Notes: generated from the letters alone by a model not told the origin. A stretch of 64,000 bases of DNA from Tritrichomonas musculus (GCA_039105265.1 JAPFFF010000033.1:806001-870000); one strand, 5' to 3'. Shown: positions 19,976 to 29,983, counted from the first letter of the stretch. Made by a program: numbers and translations.

Positions 19976-20268
19976 GGTACAAATCAAGTACGTTTAGTAA
20001 CCGCAAAATTTTTGACAAATGACATATTATATAAAAAGAATAAAACAAAAAGAATTTATCTAAAAGATAAAAAGTTTATAAAATAGAATATTTCTATTAT
20101 ATGATATTGTTATAAAATAGATAAGTTGCTTTATTAGTTTAAAATTAATTTATTTTTAAAAATATCAACATTTTTTGATATTCAAATTCAATATTTTTTC
20201 AGATGAGGGACTTTTCACAAATATTTAACGGTCTCTAGGTCAAATTAATAACGAACTGGATTTGTACC
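19976..20268. mobile_element. TTAA-flanked MITE (piggyBac-like), copy 1
   Basis: The inverted termini begin GGTACAAATCAAGTACGTT at the left and, on the reverse strand, GGTACAAATCCAGTTCGTTA at the right. Each is flanked by TTAA (19972-19975, 20269-20272). There is no coding capacity. A second copy with better-matched ends sits at 29752-29979. Confidence 0.75.
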
Positions 20269-20290
20269 TTAAGTTATAATTATAATATTA

Positions 20291-20476
20291 CAGTAGTGTT
20301 TCATAATTCAAAAACGTTGCGAAAATAAAACATCGACTTTTTAAAAATAGCAATCCAAATAACAATTCAAAAATAAAACATAATTTCTATTCAAGCATTC
20401 AAAAAGTTATCGGGTTATTCAATAAAGGTTCGAAAATAAAAAATCTACTTTTTGAAATAAAACTTCTCAAAATTAT

Positions 20477-20522
<46 letters not shown>

Positions 20523-20622
20523 CGATTTTTTTTGAAAAAGTTTATATATTTTCAGAAAGATTAAATTCAAAAAGTGGATTTTTTTTAGTTAAAAAACATT
20601 TTTCAATTTTGAAACACCACTG
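20291..20622. mobile_element. TA-flanked MITE with CAGTRGTGTTTCA ends (Tc1/mariner-like)
   Basis: Left end CAGTAGTGTTTCATAATT and right end (reverse strand) CAGTGGTGTTTCAAAATT form an imperfect inverted repeat of about 28 bp, with TA on both sides (20289-20290, 20623-20624). CAGT termini and a TA target are typical of Tc1/mariner. The body includes a T run of over 40 bases (about 20479-20522). Confidence 0.75.
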
Positions 20623-20699
20623 TAAGAGTAAATTATTAAATTTAATATATTACCATTACTTTTAGATAATATATATATATTTTGAAAAAATCTATGTGG

Positions 20700-21600
20700 A
20701 GCAGTAGTTGAAAAACAAAATGATCAATATGGCTATTTTCCATTTCCTCCAGATGAGTTTTTCATATTATATTTAAAGAATTTATATAATTTACCCATCA
20801 ACTAAAAAAAAACATTCAAAAACTGGAACAATGGTAACAATTTTTATTACAAAAGCACAATTCTACAGACGATTGCGAAATATATATCCAAAGACAATTA
20901 GCAGGATGTAATATTATGTCAAGAAATATACTTGCTGCATCAAACAAAAAAGCTAAAGAAAAGAAAGAAAAAAAATCTAATAATAATAATCAACCAAAAC
21001 CATACAAAAAAAAGCTTATTTTAAATATATTTCCTTCAGATATATCTAAAATAGTATGCGAACTATTAAATAATGCAATTAATAAATTTCATTTCAATTC
21101 AACACTCATAATTCACAAAATATTCGGTTTTCCATTGAAAAAAGGGGAAGTTATACCAAGAGGAAGTGATAATAAATGTTTTTTATATGATATTATTAAA
21201 GAAAAATTCCCAAATATAGTAACTCTGTCCGTTAAAAATAACGGAAGTGATTCAAATTTGAATCAATATTTGCAAGCAAAGGGACTCCAACTAAACGCAA
21301 AGTAGCAATTTCTAGTGATACATCAACATTTAGGAAGACTACAGACACTCCCAATGCAGCAACAGTTAGGTATACAGCCAATCGAAATGCATCAGAATTT
21401 AATAGTCATGCAACCACCCCTAATGCAACCCCCAAATGCTATTCAACAAATTCCAAGTTCTAATGCAACTACCTGGAACTCAACCAAAACAATTCGGAAC
21501 GTATCAAATTCATAAAAAGCGGACACGAACTCCACGACAACGACAAGCACTGACATAGCCACAAGCGCAGTCACAACTACAAATGCTGCAACTGACGGAT
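20700..21600 (+). pseudogene. Decayed gene of unknown family
   Basis: The longest open piece is 20916-21305 (129 aa): a Lys/Asn-rich start (KKAKEKKEKKSNNNNQPKP), then SDISKIVCELLNNAINKF and FPLKKGEVIPRGSDNKCFLYDIIKEKFP. After it the coding signal continues in another frame (TPTKRKVAISSDTSTFRKTT...). Coding-like sequence also precedes it (QNDQYGYFPFPPDEFFILYL, about 20718-20777). It looks like one gene broken by frameshifts and stops. No family is recognised; it may belong to the surrounding inverted-repeat element. Confidence 0.4.
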
Positions 21601-22247
21601 AAACAATAATCCTTTAAGCCCCGAAAAAGCCTAGAAACATCAAACTCCTAGGCATAAATTCCATAACTACATTAGTAAATAGCTTAATTAATTACATGTA
21701 ATAATTAATGTTTGTATTATTATTACAATATATTATTCGATTAAATTATTAAAATGTTTTGAGAACTTTTCTAATATCTAATTTTAACCTCTCAAAGTGT
21801 CGAAAAAATATTATTCAAAAATTGATAAAAGGTATTAATATTTTTCAAATTCAATAGCAAATATTTAGTATATCCATAATATTATATCAAATATATATTT
21901 TTATAATAGATTTAAAAAAATACTTTTCATAATATATTTGAATGTCAACTCTTTGTTATAAAAACTGCCAATCAATTTCGGCGCATTTTTCTGATGCATT
22001 CGTGGAGCCGATTTTAGGTATTAGTATATATATTGTTAAGAATATAATAAGCAAACAAATATAATGATTTGGATCCCAAACAATTATTATTGACATAAAA
22101 ACACATCATTTTTTCGCTTTTTTTCAATAAAAATAGATTTTTTATAAATAAATAATGTTATTTAAATAAAAAAATAATATTTAATAAAGAATACAACACT
22201 TATAAAATATTTTGGTTTAGATAAAATCTTTAAATTATGATTCTACA

Positions 22248-22717
22248 TAGACTTGTTATTCTCCGATTCTCGAGATCGATAATTGATTGATTTTTTGATA
22301 TCGATACATAAATATACACAGATTCTCGAGATCGATTTCAGAGATCGAGAATTTTGTTTCTCAGCTTTTGATATCAGAATTTTCAATTAAACTTTTTGAT
22401 AAATATATGATCGTATTTTAATCTCAAATATTTCATAAAAAAGAATGTATTTTTTTGATTTTAATCTTAAAATAAACATCAATACATTATATTATATATT
22501 TTTAAATATTATAAAATCACAAATACAAATTATAAAAAAGATAAATCTGTTTGAGATCTCGGTAATTGATATCAAGTTTACAATTATTTTTATATCACAT
22601 TTCATATCTGATATCTTGATAATCGATAATCTCGATATCAGATTTTTAAACTGATAATCGAGTATCAAATGCAAAAAAGTGACGTTTTTGATATCGATTC
22701 TCAAAATAACAAATCTA
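22248..22717. mobile_element. hAT-like MITE rich in GATATC/ATCGAT palindromes, copy 1
   Basis: Ends TAGACTTGTTATTCTC and, reversed, TAGATTTGTTATTTTGAG form inverted repeats. The element is flanked by an exact 8-bp direct repeat ATTCTACA (22240-22247 and 22718-22725), the target size of hAT transposases. The body is packed with GATATC, CTCGAGATC and GATCGA palindromes. It is about 85% similar by eye to copy 2 at 35216-35707, in the same orientation. Confidence 0.8.
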
Positions 22718-23135
22718 ATTCTACATCATAATATCAGTTTATTATTGATACGGTTTTACTTAATTTATTCGGTTTTTTCTCATTATATTTTAATAATATA
22801 TATTTATATATATTATATTTTAAACATCTCTAATATTTAAAAAGATATTTTAAATTTATGTTTTTGCCAAAAATACGTTATTTAAGTTACCCCACCCATC
22901 TAACCTTTTTCGGAAAATTTAACATGTAAGGATTTTGACATTTAAAAAAAATCCTTGTTGTAATTTATTTTCGTAGTTTATATGTTTTTTATAATTCAAA
23001 AAAATAATTGTTTATAAAATTTAAAAATAAAATAGTAAAATATTTATGTTTTTATTTCATTGTTATAAATTGATAAATCTTTAATAATTTTTTGAATAAA
23101 ACTGTTATCATTGTTTTTTTTTTTTTTATTACAAT

Positions 23136-23145
23136 TCATTTTTAA
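23136..23145 (+). promoter_or_regulatory. Initiator-like element TCATTTTTAA
   Basis: A TCA-TTT motif about 25 nt upstream of the ATG at 23163, consistent with the short leaders of trichomonad genes. AT-rich context makes chance matches common. Confidence 0.3.
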
Positions 23146-23162
23146 TTTTTTTTTGTTAGCAA

Positions 23163-24431
23163 ATGATAAAGCCATTATCAAAAAAACTTACAAACTTTGA
23201 AAAAATGTTTTTGGACTTGAACGAAAGATGCCAGTTAGCATTTGAAGTGAGTAAACCAGATTTAATTCCCAAAATTATTAATAATGTCAAAAATCATCTT
23301 CTTGGATTTCATTATAAACTCGAAGGTTCAAATATTATTTATCATAATAATCCGATAAATGTTTATTCTATTCCTCAAACAATCAAAACAGCAAGAGATG
23401 CGTGTAATTTTATAGATTCAATTAAATATGACGTTAAAGATATATTTTCAGCAATAGCAGCAAATGATAAAATGGTTGCAATTTCAGCTCATCACATGTT
23501 ATGCGATGGTGGTTTATTATTAGAAGCCTTTGATAATCTTTTAGTAAATGAGCCATGCCAGCTAAAATCCAAAATACCTCTTACAGTATGCGATATGTTT
23601 CCTAATGAGTTATCAAATGTATCCGATGATGATATTAAAAAAGTTAATTATTCGATGGATAATGTTACCAAATTGCAATGGAGTAAAAATTATGAAGAGT
23701 TACGTAAAATTCCGGGAATCGAACTAAAATGCAACCATATTGATGAAGAAACCCCAGCTAAAGAATTTCAATTCCAACGATCAAAGATAAATCTGACTGA
23801 TTTATATATGTCAAGCTATTTGATCTCGATTCTGAGTTTAAATGGTCAGATAGATTCATATTATGGATTAACAATTCCATTCAACATGAGGAAATTTTTA
23901 CCAAAAGGAGAAATTAATTTTTCAAATACGCAAAACACAACAGAATTAATTATCAATGCATTTAATGTAAGTCCAAAATTAACAGTTCGCCAACTCTCGA
24001 ATATTCTTCGTCAAGATTTAGCAACAAAAATGAATGATAAATCACCATTTAGCGCCTATAGATGTTTTCTTGATGATTCTTTGGTTTTCAACCATAAATT
24101 CTGTTGTTATCCAGAATTATCTAATCTCGGACAATTCAAATCAGACCGTTTCAATTACTCTGAATTGATAACTGACCTATGGATTCAAACAACATCAACA
24201 CATCCATCTGATGAATGCATATTTATGCTAACCTTTTCTAAAATGAAGAATGGTGAGAGAGTTTTTTGTTCAAGACTTAGACAGCCTTGTTCATCAATTA
24301 ATGACATTGATGCAATATTATTGATGAAATCTTTCTTGAGGATGATGAAGGATGTTCCTGTTGATGTTTCAATTCAGGATGCTTTTGATGATTTAAGAAA
24401 ATTCCAAAATAAAATAAAAAAGGAATTATGA
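23163..24431 (+). CDS. Condensation-domain-like acyltransferase (HHxxxDG)
   Basis: A 422-aa protein of the chloramphenicol-acetyltransferase/condensation superfamily, which includes alcohol acetyltransferases and wax-ester synthases. The diagnostic active-site motif HHMLCDG is at residues 110-116, in the expected position after about 100 residues and preceded by a hydrophobic strand (MVAISAH); His111 would be the base and Asp115 structural. A later segment (GEINFSNTQNTTELII, about 250-265) lies where the family's second-half channel motif is expected. I do not see a DFGWG motif, common in plant relatives. There is no signal peptide, so it is probably cytosolic. Acyl donor and acceptor cannot be told from sequence. 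It stands alone, with no synthetase modules nearby. Confidence 0.7.
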   Translation: MIKPLSKKLTNFEKMFLDLNERCQLAFEVSKPDLIPKIINNVKNHLLGFHYKLEGSNIIYHNNPINVYSIPQTIKTARDACNFIDSIKYDVKDIFSAIAANDKMVAISAHHMLCDGGLLLEAFDNLLVNEPCQLKSKIPLTVCDMFPNELSNVSDDDIKKVNYSMDNVTKLQWSKNYEELRKIPGIELKCNHIDEETPAKEFQFQRSKINLTDLYMSSYLISILSLNGQIDSYYGLTIPFNMRKFLPKGEINFSNTQNTTELIINAFNVSPKLTVRQLSNILRQDLATKMNDKSPFSAYRCFLDDSLVFNHKFCCYPELSNLGQFKSDRFNYSELITDLWIQTTSTHPSDECIFMLTFSKMKNGERVFCSRLRQPCSSINDIDAILLMKSFLRMMKDVPVDVSIQDAFDDLRKFQNKIKKEL

Positions 24432-24460
24432 GAATTTGTAAGGCGATAAACAATAAGAAT

Positions 24461-24594
24461 AGAAACAATGCTCTTTCTATTAAAATATAAGAAATAAAAT
24501 TATTGTATTTTTTATTATAATTTAATATTTGATATTTTATTGCAGCCATCATATTGAAAAAAGCTTTGTTTTTAATAGAAAGAGCATTGTTTCT
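24461..24594. repeat. 25-bp perfect inverted repeat just downstream of the acyltransferase gene
   Basis: AGAAACAATGCTCTTTCTAT plus TAAAA (24461-24485) pairs perfectly with 24570-24594, enclosing an 84-nt AT-rich loop. It starts 30 bp after the stop codon. It could be a small MITE or a 3' hairpin; no target duplication was found. Confidence 0.7.
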
Positions 24595-25215
24595 TATATT
24601 TTGAGCTAATTTTCTTAAATATGTTATTTGGTTATCAAATACTCTTAAAATTGATAGTCCTTTTTGTTGAATATGACCAATGCTAAACCTTTTTTAGCTC
24701 AAAATGGCATATATATAAACTTCACAGTATATAAAAATGTTCTAAACCAAATGAAGATATAAAAGGGAAATGGGCAAGTTATTATACTTTTCTTTTTTTA
24801 TATGTTCTTAATATACTAACATATAAAATGTGTGTAGAAATGCTGGATTTTTAATGTCTAAAAATATATTCCAAAATATGCTTTTTAAGACTTTATTGAA
24901 TATATTAATGAATATTAAAATTATTTATATCTTTTTTCTAATTATTTGAAAAGATATTTTCGTTTATATAAAATAAGAATATTCTGAAAATTGTGAAACT
25001 TTCGTTTTTTTAAAATATTTTACATTTGTAGATTTTTTTTTTTTTTGAAATAATAAAGTGATATAACATATTGAAAAAAAAATATCAAATTAATATAAAG
25101 CTTAATACAAGATTAATAAAAAAAGATTAATATTTTTTCTATTTCTTTCTTTTATCATTAGAAAACCATAAATATTAAAGACTGAAAAAGTTATGTGATT
25201 ATTTGATATATTGAG
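24595..25215. other. AT-rich intergenic DNA
   Basis: No ORF, RNA gene or clear repeat was found in this stretch. Confidence 0.35.
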
Positions 25216-25601
25216 TTACCCTTCGGACGTAATTGGATTTTTGTAAAATTCAATGAAAAGACGTATTAAAATGTAAAAATTGCCGAAATGAAACGTAATT
25301 ACATAATTTATATAAAAATAAAAAAAAGCAAAAAGGTTTAGTTTCGAACTCAATACTTTGGCCTCAATTTTTATTTATCCTCTAAGCTAGAGCTCTCAAA
25401 TTTGAAAGGATAAAATATTTATATTTAAAGATAAATAAATTTATTTTTCAAATACAACTTTTTATTAACTTTATCTAAAAAAGTCGTATTCCAATTATTT
25501 TCACGTAGACGTAATCGTAAAACGTAATTGATTTTTTTTCTTGGTCTATTTCATTGAAAAAGTTTGAAGAGAACGTAATTTTTAAAACCTCCGAAGGGCA
25601 A
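25216..25601. mobile_element. MITE with TTRCCCTTCGGA ends and 8-bp target duplication
   Basis: Left end TTACCCTTCGGACGTAATT; right end, reversed, TTGCCCTTCGGAGGTTTT, then AAATTACGTT. The flanking direct repeat ATATTGAG (25208-25215, 25602-25609) is exact and 8 bp long, pointing to a hAT-type transposase acting in trans. The body repeats ACGTAAT motifs and codes for nothing. Confidence 0.8.
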
Positions 25602-25617
25602 ATATTGAGAAAATTTA

Positions 25618-25795
25618 CACTTTTCGGACAAAATCCTCTCAATCTTATTTATTATAATATTGATATATGAACTTATTTTGACTTGTTTTTTGGAATTAAA
25701 TCATAAAAAAATCAACTCTTTTTTTATCATAAAAAAGTCTTCGAATTGAATAGGAGTGATTGAAAAAAAATTGAGAGCATTTTGTCTGAAAAGTG
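25618..25795. mobile_element. Short MITE with CACTTTTCRGACAAAAT ends
   Basis: CACTTTTCGGACAAAATCCT (25618-25637) is inverted at 25776-25795 as CACTTTTCAGACAAAATGCT, and the pairing extends through CTCAAT. It is 178 bp long and lies only 16 bp from the previous MITE. No clear target duplication was found. Confidence 0.65.
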
Positions 25796-26498
25796 CAACT
25801 TTTTTGATATACCGATTATTTTTATAAAAGCAAGGTATAATTTTATTTTGAATAGTTTATTTAAAACTATACTAATTTAGAAATCTTAATATAAGCTTTT
25901 TTTTATGATTTTTATGATTTTATTTTACTTTGTAATTCATAAAATAATGTATAACATATAATTATGCAAGAAATTATAATTTTACTAATGTAATAATCCA
26001 ATATTCTTGAAAATAAATATATACTCTTTTTGAGTTTTTCTCTCTCTCAAAAAGAGTGAATTCAAAGATATTTTTGATTTTGTCAAAGGTGAGAAGAATA
26101 AAGTGAAAATTAAAATCAAATATTCCAAAAGCAAATATAATAATGCATTTAATTTTTGATGAATGATGAATTTATTAGCAATGAAATCTTAGAGGTTGTA
26201 TTTAATTATTTTCAATACATCAATTCAAATATTTTCTGTAATAAAATAAAATATAAATATATTGTTAATATATTGTTAATAATAATTAATATATTGTTAA
26301 TAATAATTAATATATTGTTAGTAATAATTAATATATTTTTATAGTATATTATTAATCAATATTTATATTTTAAATTTTAAAATATGAGAAATATACAAAA
26401 AAATATAGCAAATATTTTTTTTATATTTTCAATTTTAAGATAGAAATTGAAAAAATTCAACTCTCGCTTTTCTTCACAAATTTTATATATATATTGAT
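25796..26498. other. AT-rich 5' flank of second Pmp-like gene with small minisatellite
   Basis: Mostly featureless. At 26258-26338 the 19-bp unit ATATTGTTAATAATAATTA is repeated about four times. TCTCTCAAAAAGAG near 26040 forms a short palindrome with AAAAAGAGT before it. Confidence 0.5.
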
Positions 26499-29400
26499 AT
26501 GATGTTTCTTCTTTACTTAGCAATTGTTCAATGCAAAAAAGCTTTGGCAGACCCAATACCAACGCCGCAAGTTTATCCCCTTTCTGTCTCAACGAGATTA
26601 ATGAAAATTACTGGAGACTATTCTTGCTATCCCAAGGATCCTGACTGTCCTACATCAAACTTTGATCAACCCTCGACTTACAAATGCGGACAAATTTGCT
26701 GGTCTGATAATGGCAATGCTGAATTTACCTACACTTTCAAAGGTGTACAATTTTTAGTATATGGCAATAAAGATTCCAAAACTACTTCATTTGAACTTTA
26801 TTTAGATAACAACCGTATTGCAACTATTGATGAAAAATTAAAAGAAGGTGAAAATGCAGAAAATTATACCCTATTGTATACATCAAATGTAATTGATTAT
26901 AAAGAACATACAGTAAAGGCCAAAGGTATTAAAGATAATCCGTTTTCTCTTTTTAAATTTGCATATTGGCCGCACCTAAAAGCAAGAAGATTAAATATCA
27001 CAGAAATGAAATATACAGGAAGTTGGACCGAAGAATCCGATGAAATTGGTGGAATGCGCGCTTACAGTAACAAACAAAAAGGTGCCAGTAGATCGCTTAC
27101 AATTGAAGCCTCGAAGCTTTGGGTTTACGGAACTGTAGATGACCAACATGGCAAATTGCGCATATCGTTTAATACGCTTGATGAAATAATTGAAACACGT
27201 CAACCACGCGAAGATCACAAACTTATGTTTGAATCTGAACTTTTACCATCTACTTTCCACCAACTTGACCTCGTTGCTGTTGAGGATAGGCCAGTTCTAA
27301 TTTATGTTGTTTATTACCTATACGATCCACCTCAACCGACTCCAATGGCACATCCATCACGTTCTCCTCATCCAGGCGCTATTGACAAGTACATAAACAA
27401 AGAATACATTGGTGTGGATGTTCCACAAATTACAGATGCTGAGACCAAGCAAGTGTCGGGCTGTACCTTTAAAGACATTAAAAGTAATCCTTACTTTGTC
27501 AGACTCAATAAAGACGAAATGCTCTATTATAACAATCGTGTCGAGTTCACAACAGCAAGCACGGAAAATCCAGCACCAGTGTTCATCGCTCAGTCTTATA
27601 AAGGCCAAAAAATGACCATTTCTCAATGCACTTTTATCAATTGTGTATCGAGAGACGGTGATGGAAATGTAATTAACTGTAGAGTTGATGTTGCACTTAC
27701 TATTGAAGGCTCTAGATTTGTTAACTGCATTGTTGAGAAAATGACTAAACCGCCAGGCGTTATCAAATTCAACGAGGAAACGCCTAAAGGGTCACTAAAA
27801 TTACATGACTGCATATTTCAATTCTCAGTTGACACACTGTCTTGTCCAGCACTTTATGGAAATTGTCCCGACGCAACCATTGAAAGCTGCACTTTTTCTA
27901 AGTGCTGTGCAGCCAACTTAACTGGTGCTGTCAGCAATTTCAAGTTTGCAAACAACATTGTCACTTATTCAGCACACCAAGGAATCATTATGAAAAGCCT
28001 TACTGGCTCCTGCAACATCAGCGGAAACTCCTTCAAGTTCAACAAGGTGACAACAGCAAGTTACATTGAGTTGGGCAGCACAAATGACAACTCAAAATTG
28101 TTGGTTTCAAAGAACACTTTCACTAATTGTAAAGCAAACGGATTCGTTATTCAAGTCTCTGCAAAGCAGCCTGAAATTGAGAACTGCGAGTTTGTTTTCG
28201 ATGCAAATGATGCTAGAACAGCATGCGGTGCAATTCAATCAACAGGAAAAGGCTTCTCGTGCAAGTTCTGCACATTTACTAAAACATTTGCTAGGGGCGC
28301 AATCACTGTTACTCAAACTGATGCACAAACTGATCCAGTAACCGTTTCAAACTGCATCTTCGATGATTGTGGAGGAGATAACATAAGATGCTTCAGTTTC
28401 ACAACTTATACAACATCCTTCACGTTCAGCAACAACGTGGTCCAGAACATGAAAGCCACAGGAGGCAGCGGTTACTTTGGCCAATTTATGCCAAATCGAA
28501 AAGTTAATACCTTAGTGCTAAAGAACATAACATTCAAGGATAACGCTTGCAATTCTCAATACGGTGGCGGTACTGGTCTTTGGATTGTTAAGCTTAATGA
28601 AGTCTCCTTTGAAGATTGTAAATTCATCAATAACCTCGTCACTAGCTCTAACCGTGACACGACACCAACAGGCATGACTGAAAGATACAAGTCTGGCGAC
28701 GGTGGTGCATTTCAGTATGGATTTACAAATACTGTTTATGAGATTAACTTGAAGTTTGAGAATTGCCTGTTTTCTAGGAACAAAGCAGTTCGACATGGTG
28801 GTGCACTTGCTCTTCAAACTGTTGGAACAGTTGTTATCAACAAATGCACTTTTGAAGAGAATGTTGCCAACTTTAAAGCATCATCGGCAGAGTTGCTTGA
28901 AAACCATTTCACCAAGAAAGCGGAAGGAAGAGGAGGAGCAATCTACATTAATCCTGTCTTTGAGTACGGTGGACATGATCACAAAACGAAGTACATGAAA
29001 TCTGTCACTATCACTGGCTGCACATTCAAGTCAAATTCAGCATTTGACGGCTTTGCTATCTACATTGAAGGTGATGATCCAGGAACAACATTCACCATCA
29101 AAGACAACTCTTTCATTAGCAACTCAGATGGCACAAGTAACTCTGAAAAGAGAGCAGTAATTCTCTCTGAAATTGAAAGTTTGTGCACCAATGGAATTGA
29201 TCCATCAAACACATTTAATAACCCTGTTGGAATCAGCATAAATAGCCTTCTTTGTGTAGACCATTTTGCAAGAACGCCTTCGCCATCACCAATGCCAACT
29301 CTTCAAAATGCAACAATTTCTAATGAAGAATGCACGGATCGTTGCGAGGTCATAAAAAACAAAGACACAGTTGAATTCCCTTCTTTCTATGAAATTATAG

Positions 29401-29774
29401 AGCATAATGCTGAAAATAAGAATGACAGTAAAAAAGGAGATGGAGGTGCAGCTGTCCACTTAGAGAATGTTGGTGTTTCTATTGTTAAATCTAGTTTCAA
29501 GAGCTGTACATCAGAAAAGAGCGGCGGTGGTGCTATTTACATCGACAACGTGGTCAATTTGGGCAACATAATTAACATTGAAAACACTGACTTTGAAGGA
29601 TGTTCATCAGCTTATGGTGGTGCTGTTTACATCCGTTCAATTTCCGAGTTTTGTCCTGTCTCAATCATCAACTGCAACTTCAAAGGAAACACAGCAACTC
29701 GAACACAATCGCCAGACAACTTGTTCGGTGGCAGTGCTCTTTTTACCTTAAGGTACAAATCTAGTACGTTATAG
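26499..29774 (+). CDS. Pmp-like surface protein, 3' end formed by an inserted MITE
   Basis: A 1091-aa Pmp-like surface protein. The start MMFLLYLAIVQCKKALA is a short signal peptide. Residues about 30-270 form a distinct N-terminal region (YTFKGVQFLVYGNKDS, LWVYGTVDDQHGKLRISF) resembling a lectin-like sandwich repeated twice. From about residue 290 come beta-helix repeats: many CxF segments and GGGTG, GGAFQ, GGALA, GGAIY, GGAAV, GGAIY, GGAVY turns. Unlike the paralogue at 11343 it has no membrane helix: the frame ends LFTLRYKSSTL, whose last eight or so codons lie in the inverted terminus of the MITE at 29752. The gene was probably longer and anchored. Codon use is GC-richer than its surroundings, as expected of an expressed gene. 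If expressed now, the product would be secreted or retained. Confidence 0.8.
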   Translation: MMFLLYLAIVQCKKALADPIPTPQVYPLSVSTRLMKITGDYSCYPKDPDCPTSNFDQPSTYKCGQICWSDNGNAEFTYTFKGVQFLVYGNKDSKTTSFELYLDNNRIATIDEKLKEGENAENYTLLYTSNVIDYKEHTVKAKGIKDNPFSLFKFAYWPHLKARRLNITEMKYTGSWTEESDEIGGMRAYSNKQKGASRSLTIEASKLWVYGTVDDQHGKLRISFNTLDEIIETRQPREDHKLMFESELLPSTFHQLDLVAVEDRPVLIYVVYYLYDPPQPTPMAHPSRSPHPGAIDKYINKEYIGVDVPQITDAETKQVSGCTFKDIKSNPYFVRLNKDEMLYYNNRVEFTTASTENPAPVFIAQSYKGQKMTISQCTFINCVSRDGDGNVINCRVDVALTIEGSRFVNCIVEKMTKPPGVIKFNEETPKGSLKLHDCIFQFSVDTLSCPALYGNCPDATIESCTFSKCCAANLTGAVSNFKFANNIVTYSAHQGIIMKSLTGSCNISGNSFKFNKVTTASYIELGSTNDNSKLLVSKNTFTNCKANGFVIQVSAKQPEIENCEFVFDANDARTACGAIQSTGKGFSCKFCTFTKTFARGAITVTQTDAQTDPVTVSNCIFDDCGGDNIRCFSFTTYTTSFTFSNNVVQNMKATGGSGYFGQFMPNRKVNTLVLKNITFKDNACNSQYGGGTGLWIVKLNEVSFEDCKFINNLVTSSNRDTTPTGMTERYKSGDGGAFQYGFTNTVYEINLKFENCLFSRNKAVRHGGALALQTVGTVVINKCTFEENVANFKASSAELLENHFTKKAEGRGGAIYINPVFEYGGHDHKTKYMKSVTITGCTFKSNSAFDGFAIYIEGDDPGTTFTIKDNSFISNSDGTSNSEKRAVILSEIESLCTNGIDPSNTFNNPVGISINSLLCVDHFARTPSPSPMPTLQNATISNEECTDRCEVIKNKDTVEFPSFYEIIEHNAENKNDSKKGDGGAAVHLENVGVSIVKSSFKSCTSEKSGGGAIYIDNVVNLGNIINIENTDFEGCSSAYGGAVYIRSISEFCPVSIINCNFKGNTATRTQSPDNLFGGSALFTLRYKSSTL

Positions 29775-29979
29775 ATTGAGAGAAAGCACGTTATATATTT
29801 GAGACCCCTTGCCCTATTGAAAAAGTTTTATTTTGAATGCGTGTCAGATTTGAAATTCTGAACTTTATTTTTTTTTTTAAAAATTTTTATGATAAAAATA
29901 CTTTTTTATATAACATGTCCTTTAGTTTTAATAAAGTGTCAAAAAAAATTGCGGTTTCTAAACGTACTAGATTTGTACC
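29752..29979. mobile_element. TTAA-flanked MITE (piggyBac-like), copy 2, inside Pmp-like gene
   Basis: Termini GGTACAAATCTAGTACGTT are perfectly inverted at both ends and flanked by TTAA (29748-29751, 29980-29983). It is the same family as 19976-20268. Its left end supplies the last codons and stop of the Pmp-like ORF. No continuation of that ORF is evident after 29983, so the former 3' part is gone or lies elsewhere. Confidence 0.85.
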
Positions 29980-29983
29980 TTAA

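Larger units (their letters stand above)
19446..22899. mobile_element. Candidate 3.45-kb element bounded by ATGGGTGGGGTAAC inverted repeats
   Basis: ATGGGTGGGGTAAC at 19446-19459 has its exact reverse complement at 22886-22899. A G-rich 14-mer is very unlikely twice by chance in such AT-rich DNA. Inside lie two short MITEs, a decayed gene (20700-21600) and a hAT-like MITE. The decayed gene may be the element's own, but no transposase motif is recognisable. No clear target duplication was found. Confidence 0.5.

Noticed and set aside
22445-22704. Two overlapping 70-codon ORFs on opposite strands
   Set aside because: Both lie within the palindrome-rich MITE and look like chance AT-rich reading frames.
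26156-26344. 62-codon ORF ending in Ile/Asn repeats
   Set aside because: Created by the 19-bp minisatellite.
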